A stretch of 64,000 nucleotides of DNA from Hyperoplus lanceolatus (lineage: Eukaryota; Chordata; Actinopteri; Uranoscopiformes; Ammodytidae). The DNA is taken from NCBI GenBank assembly GCA_026929865.2, contig CM049396.1, forward strand, positions 20,270,001 through 20,334,000. The letters are read 5' to 3'. Below are positions 49,791-61,723 of the stretch, in pieces; position 1 is the stretch's first letter; every line of letters starts with the position of its first letter. Under the pieces are notes generated by a model that saw only the letters and a list, made by a program, of their open reading frames with translations, searched no databases and was not told where the DNA came from. Position numbers and translations under genes: made by a program.

Positions 49791-52700
49791 AAACCAAGAA
49801 GAAAAAAAAGTGCAAAGTATATTTTCTCAGTTCACACACATTAACTGTCAAAACTGTGAGTTATAAAAACAGGGAGATGGAAATGACAGGTTTCAGATTT
49901 TTAAGTTCCCTAACCTGCATGGCATATAGAAATGAAAAGTCAGATTGAATTGGAATACATTTTGAGAAATTGATGGATGTGATTCTTAATCACAGCCTTC
50001 TGCTATTTAGTTTTTCGATGAATGTACATTACTTGAAGGGTACTCTGCTTAATTCAGAGCAAGCTACAGTTCTGTGAATCAGTGCTATTTTATGCCTTAT
50101 TTCATTGAAAAGGAAACATGCTTCCTTTTTAATGTCCTTTCTCATAAATGCATGCCTACATTCAACAACACAGTACAAAAATAGAGTATTTAGTTTTCAC
50201 TTTTATCTGTACTCAGCATATACTTTACCAGCGTCAACACATTTCCAGAACTATGTTTGTACAACCAGCCTTTGAAATAATTCAATTGAACTCAATGTAC
50301 CTAGAAATGCTCTTGATTTAGAAGAACTATCTGTTTGCTTTAAAGCTTTACCCATTGCTCATTCATAGGCATATTCCAGTTGTGCATCTGTATTACTTTT
50401 TGCTGACCAAGTAAAGATTTTGAATACTTCCTAATTCAAAGTTTCATTATAAAAGCTTTTTTTTCTATTTTTGACAGTTTTGGCCAGTCCTGCTTAAAGC
50501 TTAAAACTTAAAAGGGGAACATACATTGTGAATCTCCTGGTATTGTCTTTATGGATTATTGTTTCATAATTTAATTTTTGGATATGTTAAAAAACATACA
50601 TAAGAGCCTTAAGGGTTAAAGTATACAAGCTCACATTAATATCGATGCTTCCTTTGGAGTCAGGTGGATGTTGTAAGGTTGCGAGGTGGAATTAATGCAG
50701 ATTTTCATGTCTGGTTTTCAGCACTTGTGCACATGTGTAGGGGTGGACACAAGTAGCAAGCACTTGTTACATTATAACACAGTTCAATACATTAACCTTG
50801 CACATAATATGGCTTAAATGAAGCTAATAATTTTTAGTTTTTTAGTTAAAATTAGTTCCTGAGAGGAGATATTTAAGCTCTCTTTATTCCTACGCAATGT
50901 ATTTCAGAGGTCTTGTATTGAACTGCGTTATGTTATATACTTATATTTAGGGCTGCAACTTATGATTTATTTGCATTATTAAGCTACTTGTTCTTTTCTT
51001 TATATGTTGATTTAAGAATTTTGTGTACAAAACAGAAAATAGGGAAAAATAAATCTCAAAGTGCCTTTTATGATCCCACAACTATCCAAAAAGATCGACA
51101 GTGCACTATGGCGTAAGATGAGGAAAGCCAGAATTGCTACACATTTGAGGAACTGAAACCATCTCATATTTGGCAGTTTTTGCTTAAGATGTGACTGATT
51201 GATTCACTAATAATTGTCAAAGTAGTTGACTAATCATTTTACTTTTAATTTTGCTTACCACCTCTTACCCTAAAAAGATGTTACAAAGCTAATGGGTATT
51301 AATAGGTACGTTGTTTGTTTTGAATGGTATATATTATACAGGGTTGTTTCTGTGTCCACCCCTTTTTATATTGTACTTTTATTGGCTTAAAATTCAAATT
51401 GGTTGAACAGAAATTGGTCAATTTATAATTATTCACTTTTCTTTCATCTTACAATCAAGTAATTACAACAAATACCCCAACAAAGTATGTAATGTTTATA
51501 TAAAAAAGATAATGTAACCTATAAAGTAAAAGCTGTATGTGTACCATGCACACCTCTCATAACTGATCAGGAGTCTTTGTGTAGAACATGTTGATTTATG
51601 TTATCAGCGGACTTTGTGTGATTTTAAAAAGCTCTGGATTAATCGGAGGAGAGAATGCCACATCTTCAGTGGCCTCACATGCTCTTTCTCTAAAAGGACT
51701 GTTATTGATTGTTTTTCATGCATTGATTTGAGTTCTGTGTTTTCAAATGGAAAGAGGAGAAAAAAATTGTGTACTCAGGATATCTGGAGAGAAAAATGGA
51801 GAACATCAGTGCCCATGGGGCCTAAGAAGTATACCTGTCAGAAAAAACCGCAAAGTGCAAATCAATAAATTTACTCTTTCGTGGGAAACACGAGTGCCTC
51901 GGAAGACACCTTTTGTGACCTTTTCTGTTCTCTTGGAGTTGTCTCTCAAACTCTAAAGGCTTTATCACTTTGACAGCAGGAGCATGGCTGGCAGAAAGGA
52001 GAGGAAGTGTGGGAATCACGGGAGGTCACCCTCTCAGTTCTGTATGTTCCATTTGGTTGATCATCATTTGTTGAATGACCTCTTGTGAAGAGCTTTTTAT
52101 GTGATCATCACTTCCCAATTGAAGTTTGGTGATTACTAGAGTACTTTTTTTAAGCCCATCCAGAAGACAAATCTAGAGTCTTGTCAGATAGGTGGCTTAT
52201 TCCTCAGTCGCCTCTGGCCTGTACGTGCAGAAGTGCTCATCATTTGTGCCAGGATCAGCGTGGGTAGCCTCCGTCCGGCAGCCTCTCACTGGGTTGTGTT
52301 CGTCTCCAGCAGGAGCAGTGTCCAATTGTGAAATGTCTTCTTCTTGTTCTTGCTTTGGAGTTATGAAGAAGATCTATGTGCTATGGGGCCAGACTTTTAA
52401 ATATGTCTTGGCCCGTGTGTCAGAGGAGAGATTCAGACAGTATCTGCTTTTGTTTGCCATGAAATGGAAAGGAAACGTGACAGAAGAGAACATGTTGCTG
52501 TGTGCAGGGAATCCTAATCTTAAATTAACATGCTGATATGATTAACGCACTCATTTAAGAGAGGTTCTGTGACATAGTGCACATTGAAAAGTGATTGTAT
52601 CCTGCAATCAACGAGTGAGAATCTGCAGGATGTGCATCATCAAGACCGTGCTATTCCTGCTCAGCGCTGCTTCATCTCCAAACTTAAAGGCAACTTGAGC

Positions 52701-54850
52701 AGCTTTCCCTGCAGCTTCATGCGTCCACCCAGTGCCATGGCCGGGATTCCAGCTGTGAGGAGTTAAAGGTCTGAGTCTCACCCTGGCTGTACCTGCTCCT
52801 GTCCCACAGGTAATGTATTCAGGGTGCCTGAACAACTGATTTGGGTACGTATTATAGTGTTACACTACCTCACACATACAAGCCTGTGCCTAAAAGCTGG
52901 TGAGGAAGGGACAAGAGAACAAAAAAATATCATTTAATGACCCTGAAATAAATACAAAATTAGTGCCTACACTGCAAAAATCTTGTGGTAGCTTTCAGTC
53001 AAGCAATGTTAAAAAAAAGGTTGTCAGTGACAGTGGTGGAAAACATACTCAGATCATTTACTTAGGTAAAAAGAGCAATAGCACACTCAAAATACTCCCA
53101 TGTTAGTACTTGTATTTATGGAGGTATTAGCAAAATGCTGATCATGTCCATTGTTTTATTGCCGAATGGAATGGTATTATATAATTTGATTGCTGTCGTA
53201 TTAACGGCTTGACATCATGACACGTAGATGGTAGAGGGTGAGCTATTTTCTTTTATTGCTTCAACCATCAGGTAGTTTCAGGTATAGTCAGCAAGTCATT
53301 AATTAACTGATCTTTATTCCCCGACTCTGGTTTCCATAGTTTCTAAGTATCAAACAAGGGTAGTGTACGCTGCACATTTGCAGTTTAATTTGTGTTTGAG
53401 CTGTTAGTGGCATGTCCCATTCAATGTTCAAAGTGCAGAAAACTGTGAAATCTGAACATCCCATCATAATCAGTAATCCTTAGTTTTCTACTTACTGGCA
53501 GTCAGCTACGACCAGTGGTGGAAGGTATCAAAGTACATTTACTTGAGTATGTACTACTGTAAAATCACCGGTCATTTACTTGACTGTTCTTCTTCTTGAG
53601 ATTTCCAGCTGTTAGACACTTTGCAGATTAAGATTATAAAAAACTAATCTAATAAAATACACAGTTTTTTCATTAAGCGTTAGTGAAGAAGGGATTTAAA
53701 CTTTAGCTAATGCCTATTAGCACTACCAGGTTTTTCGGTTTTGTCAGCAGTTACCTCCCTATTCTTGGTTTAGCAGCCCTTGATTTTTTTTCTCCAGTCA
53801 TAAAAACTTCAAGGACTTTCTTATAGTATCTGTGTTCTTAGAAAAGAGACACTGTCAATCATCCAGATGTTTAAAGCAAGATATTTGAAACAGGATTTGA
53901 TGCAGCACCTTTAAACAACCTATGTTGTATTTACTGTGTGTCTAGAGTTGTATAGTCAAATTGAGTGGAGCACGTTCTCTTTATCCTAAAGCAGATATAC
54001 TATACGCATAATGGTGTCTTTTTTTAATGACAAAACGGTGGCCAAACACATTTTTTGGAACATGGGCTGTACATCATTAAAGTGTTGAGTATTTCAGGTG
54101 GTGACGTCAGTATGGAGATGAGGAAAAAGGACATTTCTTCTGCTTGTCCTCTGGAAGTCTCAGAGTCAGGGTACCTGAACAATGTGACTGAATAAGCTCT
54201 GCAGAGCTCTAGTGAAGTTATAAGCACATATCCAAGGTTATACAGATTCAAGGAATTCATCAGGACGAGAAACTATGCCATGGTGAGTACAATATAAACT
54301 TGCTTTTTGAAATGTTGCATTTGTCATATGTTCTTTATAATAATAATGTCATTTTGCATTTGTCTTTTGCTTGAATAAAGTCAGATACTTTCAAAACACA
54401 TTTACGTCTTTTTTTGTTGTTGTCACGTCCATCCTGTTTCTGTGAAAATGTACAATAGTATTTAGAGATTGAGAAGTGACGGGCTAGGTTTTTATGATTC
54501 CTGTTTTTACATGCTCAATCCTGTAGAGGGCAGAGTTGGATTTGGTGATGTTAAACCATAGTGTTAAACTAACAGAAGAGGGGAAATGATACAGTATCAG
54601 CAGGTTTGTATTATGTAATGCCTTAAATGTATTGATTTATAGTTGAGATGAGGAATGAATAGAGACATCAACTTATCTCACACGAATTTCCCCAGCATTT
54701 GGCCAACAGGCATTTAGTCTATATCTTTTAAAAGCTATTGAGAAACCCCTCAATGTGAAATGGGTTTGGGATGTGGTGGCACGCAAAGAAGAGATTAATT
54801 CTAAATTTAAATGTAAGATTTAGCAGAAAGTGTATTTTTTAAAGTAAAGG
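49791..54850. other. rbm15 3' UTR and intergenic region
   Basis: Sequence after the rbm15 stop is AT-rich and looks like a long 3' UTR; an AATAAA at 51048-51053 is one candidate poly(A) signal. Fragments of the GGTGGAA-type fish MITE are at about 53033 and 53515. Short open frames (for example 52192-52536, +) have no recognisable domain. No other gene is supported. Confidence 0.45.
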
Positions 54851-54853
54851 CAG

Positions 54854-55883
54854 CAACACATCAAAGGTTGGTTGGGATCCACTGTCGATCAGTATGGTGA
54901 TGTGAGTGTTCTGAATACTCTGCCTTTGGTAGTGTATGATATTAAAGATGTTTACTGACCTGTAAAAAGTGCCATTTTGCTAATCTGCCTCATAGGCTGC
55001 AGTAAGCTGCAGTAACTCAAATCTCTTGCCAGACATTGTGTTCAAAATAAACGGCTACGGTTTCACCCTTCCTCCGTCAGCCTATGTCATAAAGCTTGGT
55101 GTTTGAGGCACAGGGATCATTAAATAATGTATTAATATGGACAACATTTGGGTTGTAGAAATTATTTTGGGTATTTTATATCCTCATGCACAAGCTGTAG
55201 AACTTACTTTTTCTTTTTAGCTCTTTAATATACCTGAATGACCCCCACAATAAACAATGACCTTCTGCAGGGCATCCAAATAAAAATTATTAGCAAGATG
55301 TTAATATTTACTACTCCATACTTGATGGCTTTATATAAATAACCCTGTATTGTTAGCATGCATGATAAAGGGATAATGTTCTGGATGTTCTGCAGCTGGT
55401 TGAGGGAGGGGTCTTATAGATTGATTAAACGGTAAACGACAACCCAAAAGTTTTATCATGTTTACAAATGAGTTATGCCTTTAATAATCCAAATCCAAAT
55501 AAACCTATGTTCAAGAATATTGACATATGCAAGACAAAAACAGTAAGTCTCGGTTTGCTTAAACACAGATACCAACACCCAAATATAGACACACATAAAC
55601 ATATACTGCTGCTTTGCTATTATACACAGGCAGGTAATACCTCTGTAGATGTCAAAACTAAAGCAGGCCAATAAATTGTTGTATGTGCATTTGTTGAGAA
55701 TATTATTTGTAAATGATTTAAATGTATAAAGGATTTTTCAAGCATTGATAAATGCGTCAGCCGAAAAATATAAACCCTTTTTGAATGCCATATTCCAGGA
55801 TCCTGGGTGAGGTCTTCATTCAGCAGTTCTACACCGCCTTCGACATCAGCAACAACATGGCTGGCTTTGCTCAGGCTGTGTGA
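54854..55883 (+). pseudogene. relic of a pepsinogen-like aspartic protease: three 3' exons
   Basis: Three blocks fit the end of an A1-family aspartic protease. 54854-54901 reads IKGWLGSTVDQYGD and ends at a GTGAGT donor. After a 94-nt intron, 54996 onward reads [20 protein letters not shown] then LPPSAYV, and runs into TGA at 55104-55106 where the family should continue to the Cys-containing loop. 55799-55883 follows a TATTCCAG acceptor and reads ILGEVFIQQFYTAFDISNN, ending MAGFAQAV and a stop; this matches the usual last exon (W/ILGDVF...). The exon with the second catalytic DTGT motif and all 5' exons were not found upstream. The first block is far shorter than the normal exon, and the middle exon lacks its 3' half. 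It is therefore most likely a decayed gene. Closest resemblance is fish pepsin A; this is from memory. Confidence 0.75.
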
Positions 55884-57397
55884 ATACATATGAACAACCA
55901 TGGTCTTGTCCTAAGAGAACCCGAGATGTTTAGAAAGTTACTTCATTTGGTCAGGTAAAATATTGCTTTTCAGATATTAAAGTCAGCATGTCCTTTTTTG
56001 TAAAGGAGGAATACAAATGTTTGTAAAGTCTTCATGAAATTTTCTCCAATTTTATTTTGGTAAGAATCCACCCAAATGTGAAACTCTGGTCTAGATCAGT
56101 GTCATTGGCGACCACTAGATGGCAGTGGACTGACTGAGCTGCTCTTAGAGTGGCTTCATGTGATCCTCTTGGGAGGGGCCTGAGGAGAGAATGAGTCATC
56201 TATATTAGAAATTCACTATCTGGAAAACACAGACGCAACTGCCACTCATTCATTGTCAACAGCTGCTGGCTTGCAATTCATGCCATCTGTGTCTGGGATG
56301 TTAAGTGATCTGAGATTTACAGAGTGATCTACAGCGTTTGTTCCAATTATAATCTGTGATTTAGTATATAATGGAGATGCGTCATTCAGCTCCTTCATTA
56401 CGGTAAAACACCTTCAGGGACACATGCATCAGCTATGGTTAACCCCTCAGGTGCCTCCTACTTTTATATCTGTTTAACATTTCAATAATGAAATACTCTG
56501 AATTCAACAATGCTCTGTTGCAGAGCACCTGAAGTCTAGTTACGCACACACCTGGCAATTGTTGTATGCATTGTGACTAAAAATGGTAACACGAGACAGC
56601 AGCCACTGAAGCAGGAAGCGTGGACATCCCTGCAGTCCTCTTGAATCATGCATTGTGCATGAGGGGCGGCAGGTGAGGTCTCACACTGCAGCAACTGTCA
56701 GAAAGATGGTTTTACTTCTTTTAAACAAAAAATACCTCTTAAGTAATGACTGCACTGTTACATAAAGAAATGGATGTAGCATGTTCAATATAATGATTAC
56801 GCTTGTTGCTACAACAACACAACATATAGCCAACTTTTTCAATTAAAAAGTGAGACCTAAATTTGTTGTCAAACTTTACCAAGTCCACTGTAACACTGAC
56901 CAAACTGGCTGTTCTGTCCTGGACAGAAGACAGACAGAGGAGGCTGAATGCAGAGCAGAGCACTCACTCCATATCCTGAACCAAAATAAGGGTGAAAATA
57001 TAGAGACAGACACCGAATGATGCCAGAATACAGTAAGTCTGAGGGACAGGTGCAATAAATACAACTCCCTGGGAGGAAGGTTTCTGCTCCAGTAATCTGT
57101 GTTGTCTCTTATTTCACCCAAGTGAACAAGGCCTATTAGTTGTACTACAGAAACTGGAGCCAGCCGGGCACCACGCTAACTCAGCCAACTGAGGCCGACT
57201 GAAGCCTTATCTCAGCTTTAACAGACATCAACATCTGCTCGTCAAAAGCAAAAGGCGATCTGGGACATGCTGTTGTAACTTTCTGCCAGAGTAAGAGTTA
57301 TGCTTTTACAGGTTATGACTAGTTCATGGGCTAGCACAGTGACATACTGAGGTTTTGGCCTCAAAAACATAATTCAAAGGAAATATATGTTAATCTG
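55884..57397. other. intergenic, no gene seen
   Basis: No exon, repeat terminus or simple repeat is supported on either strand in this stretch. Confidence 0.35.
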
Positions 57398-57406
57398 CAT
57401 TAGAGG

Positions 57407-57985
57407 TAGCCTGGCTCCGCCCGCCCGCCTACTTCCGGCCAAATTTCATTTTCCCTTCAGTAGTCAGTCTGGGTGTACAGCGCATTTCCCAGATTCTCCG
57501 GAGAATCTACGATCGTCCAATCAGCGAACAGAGCGAGTGGCTGAGAACGCTCCAGTTTCAGTTGAGTTCCTTTATACTCGGAAGAAGGAGATTTCCGACT
57601 TGGTAGTTCCGAGTTCCGACCTGTCTGTGTTCCAGTGCATCTGCTCGCGAAAGTATGGACGCCTAAAACCTTTCTCGTCCAAATAACTAAACGTTAGGCT
57701 CTAACAAGTTACTGTTGCCAGGTACCGGTAGATTCATAGACTACAATATGTAGTGAAGTCGGAAATTTCCGAGTTCCCTGTCCAACTGGAAGGCACCATC
57801 AAAAGCCGGCTCATGACACACGTGATGCGATTGGTTGGCTAATCCAGAGTGGCACTGGGCAGATCCAATAGTTTTAAACTTTGACAGACACCCGCCTCCA
57901 AGTGAGTTAACGTTTGCCAATTACAGCACTTCCAGACCTTCTGTACAAATGAAATGAAGTACGATGGTCTGGTTGGACCAGGCTA
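57407..57985. mobile_element. 579-bp element with TAGCCTGG termini and a 9-bp target duplication
   Basis: It starts TAGCCTGGCTCC and ends GGACCAGGCTA. The 9-bp sequence CATTAGAGG is present exactly on both sides (57398-57406 and 57986-57994). Nine-base duplications are typical of Mutator-like elements, though an 8-bp reading with one extra terminal base is possible. Non-coding and non-autonomous. Confidence 0.82.
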
Positions 57986-58100
57986 CATTAGAGGTGCTGG
58001 TAGTGGGATTTTGTTCTGGGTTTCTACGCTAAACTAAGCCAAATGGCTGCAGGCTGTAGGTCACATTTATCACACAAAAATGGGAGGTTTTAATTCTCAT

Positions 58101-59150
58101 CAGGGCTGTACACTTATTTTTTTAGGTGGTAGCACTGGTGCTAGCAAGCAAAAAAAAAATCAGTAGCACAAAAATAAATTCAGTAGCACACAAAGTATGA
58201 TCGAAAACTTGCATAACCTTAACCCATGCATTTCGCTCTAATTACCTTTTAGCCTGTCATCTTGGTCTCATTTGAAATTCTCAATTAATGTCATATCCTA
58301 GTGTGTGCAGTAATAATTGTAGAAAAATTAATAGGGGTGCACTGATTGTAATTTAGACAAAAGAATCTAACCTGCCAATTGCAATTTTTTGCAGATCCAG
58401 AATTATTTCTCCCCATAAAAATAATATCTATATATTTTGTGTATATATCATTATCATATTCATAATAATAACATTTTTTGGTAAATGTCCTTCTGTTAAT
58501 TAAAACCTAACTTTAAAACATATAGCCTATTAAATAAATAATTATACATATTGGTACAATTTAGGATAAGTTAAATAGGTTGTTGTGAATGTGTTTGGAG
58601 TAGTTCTTCAGTGGCTTATCAGTTATTTCAAACTTTGTTTAAATAGACTACTGTTGTTGACTGCTCTCTGCAGCTGAAGCAGTTGATTTTCAAGCTAGCG
58701 CACTGCAGGACTGTGAAGCGCTAACTTCCTGTTGTTACCGGCTTCAAAAAAGTCAACTCACGTTTGGCTAGTAACATGCTTTTAATGTGAAGGCGCACAG
58801 GAAATGTTCTGTTTGCACACGCGCTAACTTAACTGCGTGCCGTCTCCTTCCGGTTATTACCGTTGGTGTATTTAGCGCTAGAATCGCCGCTCAAGCACAG
58901 GTCCTGAGCACACATCTTTCACCAGCCAAAGTGGAGGGTGGACTCAATAACTTACTTGCCTAAGACTACATTTACCCGAATTTGGAGTGTTAATGTAGAG
59001 CCCTCTAAGCAGTGTTGTGCATCGCTCCTATGTGTCTCAAACAGACAGCATCTGCTCATTAGCACTCGTGCGAGTGGACTTGTATTCATCATCGCACGTG
59101 ATCAATTTCAGTAGCAAATGCGATCAAAACTGTCGCACTGTACAGCCCTG
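58101..59150 (-). mobile_element. 1050-bp element, copy B of the inverted pair flanking rbm15
   Basis: It is the reverse complement of the element at 45416-46460 over its full length, with scattered differences. Here the ends are CAGGGCTGTACAC and GTACAGCCCTG. Unlike copy A it lacks a perfect 8-bp duplication; only CTCAT is shared directly next to both ends (58096-58100, 59151-59155). Confidence 0.85.
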
Positions 59151-61723
59151 CTCATGTAGGCTTACTCCTGACAAGAAAGCAACTAAGCATATTTCGAAAA
59201 ATGTCAAACTTTTCCAGAAATATACAGCAGGCATCATCCAGTCTTTGCTTCCATGTTTTTGTTGTTGTTTATGAAATACAGGAACAAAACAATGATAGAC
59301 AAGATATTATACAGGAAATAACAATCTACAACAAAGTCCCTATAGAGGATTGCATATATTAAAATAAAGTTTATAGGTGACCTAAACATACTAATGACAA
59401 TGTAAGTGTACTGACTGTAAACACTGAAAATGTGGGTTATTTATTATTAGCATGAAACTTGTCTTTGGTTATAAGAAACGTTCAGATGAAAAATAAATAC
59501 ACAGATTACAATACAGTAGATATGTGCCCCTTAAGAGAGATATAACTCATTGAAGCATTATAAAGTGACATGGCTACATTCTAATGCAATCTGCTCACAA
59601 CATTTCCATAAAGACATTTATTGATGTGTTGATTCACCTAAATGATATTTAAAAATCACCCCAAACGTGGAAGGATAAAAATAGTTCCTTCAAAATAAAA
59701 GTACAATTATCGTACATTGCTACATGTACCATCTGAGATGGATGGTTGTTGACTTGCTTCACTATTTAATCTAATAATAAGATTTAAGTATTCGGCTATT
59801 TGCACGTTTAAGAACATTTAGGTGTTATCATTCTTATTTGATATGATTTTTTTTGTATGATAAATAGCTGTTCTATTCTTATGAGAGGATTACTTTAAAC
59901 AATGTGTTTTATGACAATCACTCATTAGCAACTAAGGCAAAGTGAAATAAAGCTTGTGAAAACATCCTTTTCATGGGCATTCTAGCTGTTTAACCAAAGT
60001 TAAGATGTGTTTGTTTTTCTATATTTATATTTCAGATGTGTGAGTCAGCCAGTGTGTTGGCGGCACTACTAGCTGCTATTTCTGCCTGTGTTTATTAGAC
60101 TGGCTGGCTGGCATATGCTGAATAGTTCAGGGTTTGGCTGAGGGCTCTAATAACCCTGAAGCAATCCACTGGAGGCTACTCGCTCTCAGTCTTTCCCCCT
60201 GGGTGACGCTTCCCGGGTGCTTTTATCTGTCCAATATGGCAGGATGCACATTTATGTTAGCAGTCAGAATCTCACACTGAATTAATCATTTGAACTGCGT
60301 TGTAACAATATACAGCAAGTTTATTTTTGGAATTTGTCATCCATCCAGTCTAAACTAGTATTTTTATGAACATGGTAAATCCTTACAAGACAGAATAAAC
60401 TGAAGAACTGAAAATTAAATGTGACAGCTGGGTGTCATTGTTGACTTTGTGGAAGCTTCAAATGAGCTCCAGCTGATTCCAAGCTGCTTATTTCTCTGAA
60501 CCAGAAAGTGTGATGTCTCTGAAGACCCAACAGGTAATGTTAAGGTACTGATGAAGTTCTGAGAATCAGTCCCTATACACTGTGCTGTAAAACAAACTTC
60601 CTTTTGAAAATAAATGCCTTTTGTCTATCAATCAGAGGCCAATTAATCTGCACAGCATTTGATGTTTCATATACATGACATTTCATATAGTTGTATTTAT
60701 ATTGATATAAACAACACGGTAGATATCAGTTTCAGTACTACCAGCAGTGTGTCTGTGGTCAGTGTATAACTGCAAAAAGACCGGATATAACCTAGTTTAT
60801 CTGAAAACACTTATCATGTTTTTCTTGTTTAGCTGAAACAATTTAAACTAACTTGAATATTAATTATAATTCCTTAGAATCTGAATGAAGTGAATTACTT
60901 TCAACACACAATTGATCACAAAAAGGTTTGGTTTATGACGCTATGATAATGCAGAATCTACAATGACCTAAAAAAGAGGTCTGCATACAGGGTTTAAAGT
61001 TACACCAAAGCTATATTTAAAGCACTTCAGAAGACGGTCAGTTACTGCAAACATACATATTACAAATTGTGCATTAAACCCCACACAAATGTTAAATCAT
61101 ATAAATATATGAACTTGCATAAGAGTAATCAGTAGGCTATAATGTCCTGTGAAGGCTCGCCAAACCAAACAGGAATGTAAAACATGGTATGAATATTAAA
61201 CATCTTGCAGTAATGATTAAGTGGGCTCCAAGAGCTCTGCATAAAACTTTGCTTCTTTTTCAATGCAGCAGCCGCCATCCAACATCTTACTAATGATCCC
61301 CAGTGCACAAGAAACAAGCTGGAAAACTTTAATCAAAAGAGCAGCCTTGGGGTGTTCAGAAATCAGCTGAGGAATAAATAACACCAACATTTTTTAAAAC
61401 ATTTTTTGTCGACTATGGGTTGGTATTTTTACTGGCATAGCCATTTTTTGCAGGGTCAGGCAAACCATTTTTAGGCATAAACAGAATGCTTTGGAGTGAT
61501 TTCAAATTGTCTTTATCAAGACATTGCACTGATCATTTTATGTTTTTATATCAACAGTTCATGCTACTGCAACAGTGCCAACAGCTGACGGGGCCAACTA
61601 AATATTTAACTTAACTTGAAAGATACTATATTTTGAATCTTGCACACAGTCAAAGCATACAAATCTCGGTGGAGCAGCTACGGCCACATGGGGCGAGCCA
61701 GCCGTCACTGTGCCTCAGACTCT
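59151..61723 (-). other. amigo1: region downstream of amigo1, probable long 3' UTR
   Basis: No exon is seen. Sequence is AT-rich and mostly free of recognisable transposons, as expected of a long neuronal 3' UTR plus spacer. The 3' end of the transcript cannot be fixed. Confidence 0.4.

Noticed and set aside
52192..52536. 114-codon open frame downstream of rbm15
   Set aside because: It has no recognisable motif, no splice partner and no conserved family that I know; a chance frame in 3' UTR or intergenic sequence is more likely.
52600..52770. Short frame with a signal-peptide-like start (MCIIKTVLFLLSAASS)
   Set aside because: It stops after a few residues beyond the hydrophobic part. I considered it as exon 1 of the aspartic protease relic but saw no pro-peptide match.
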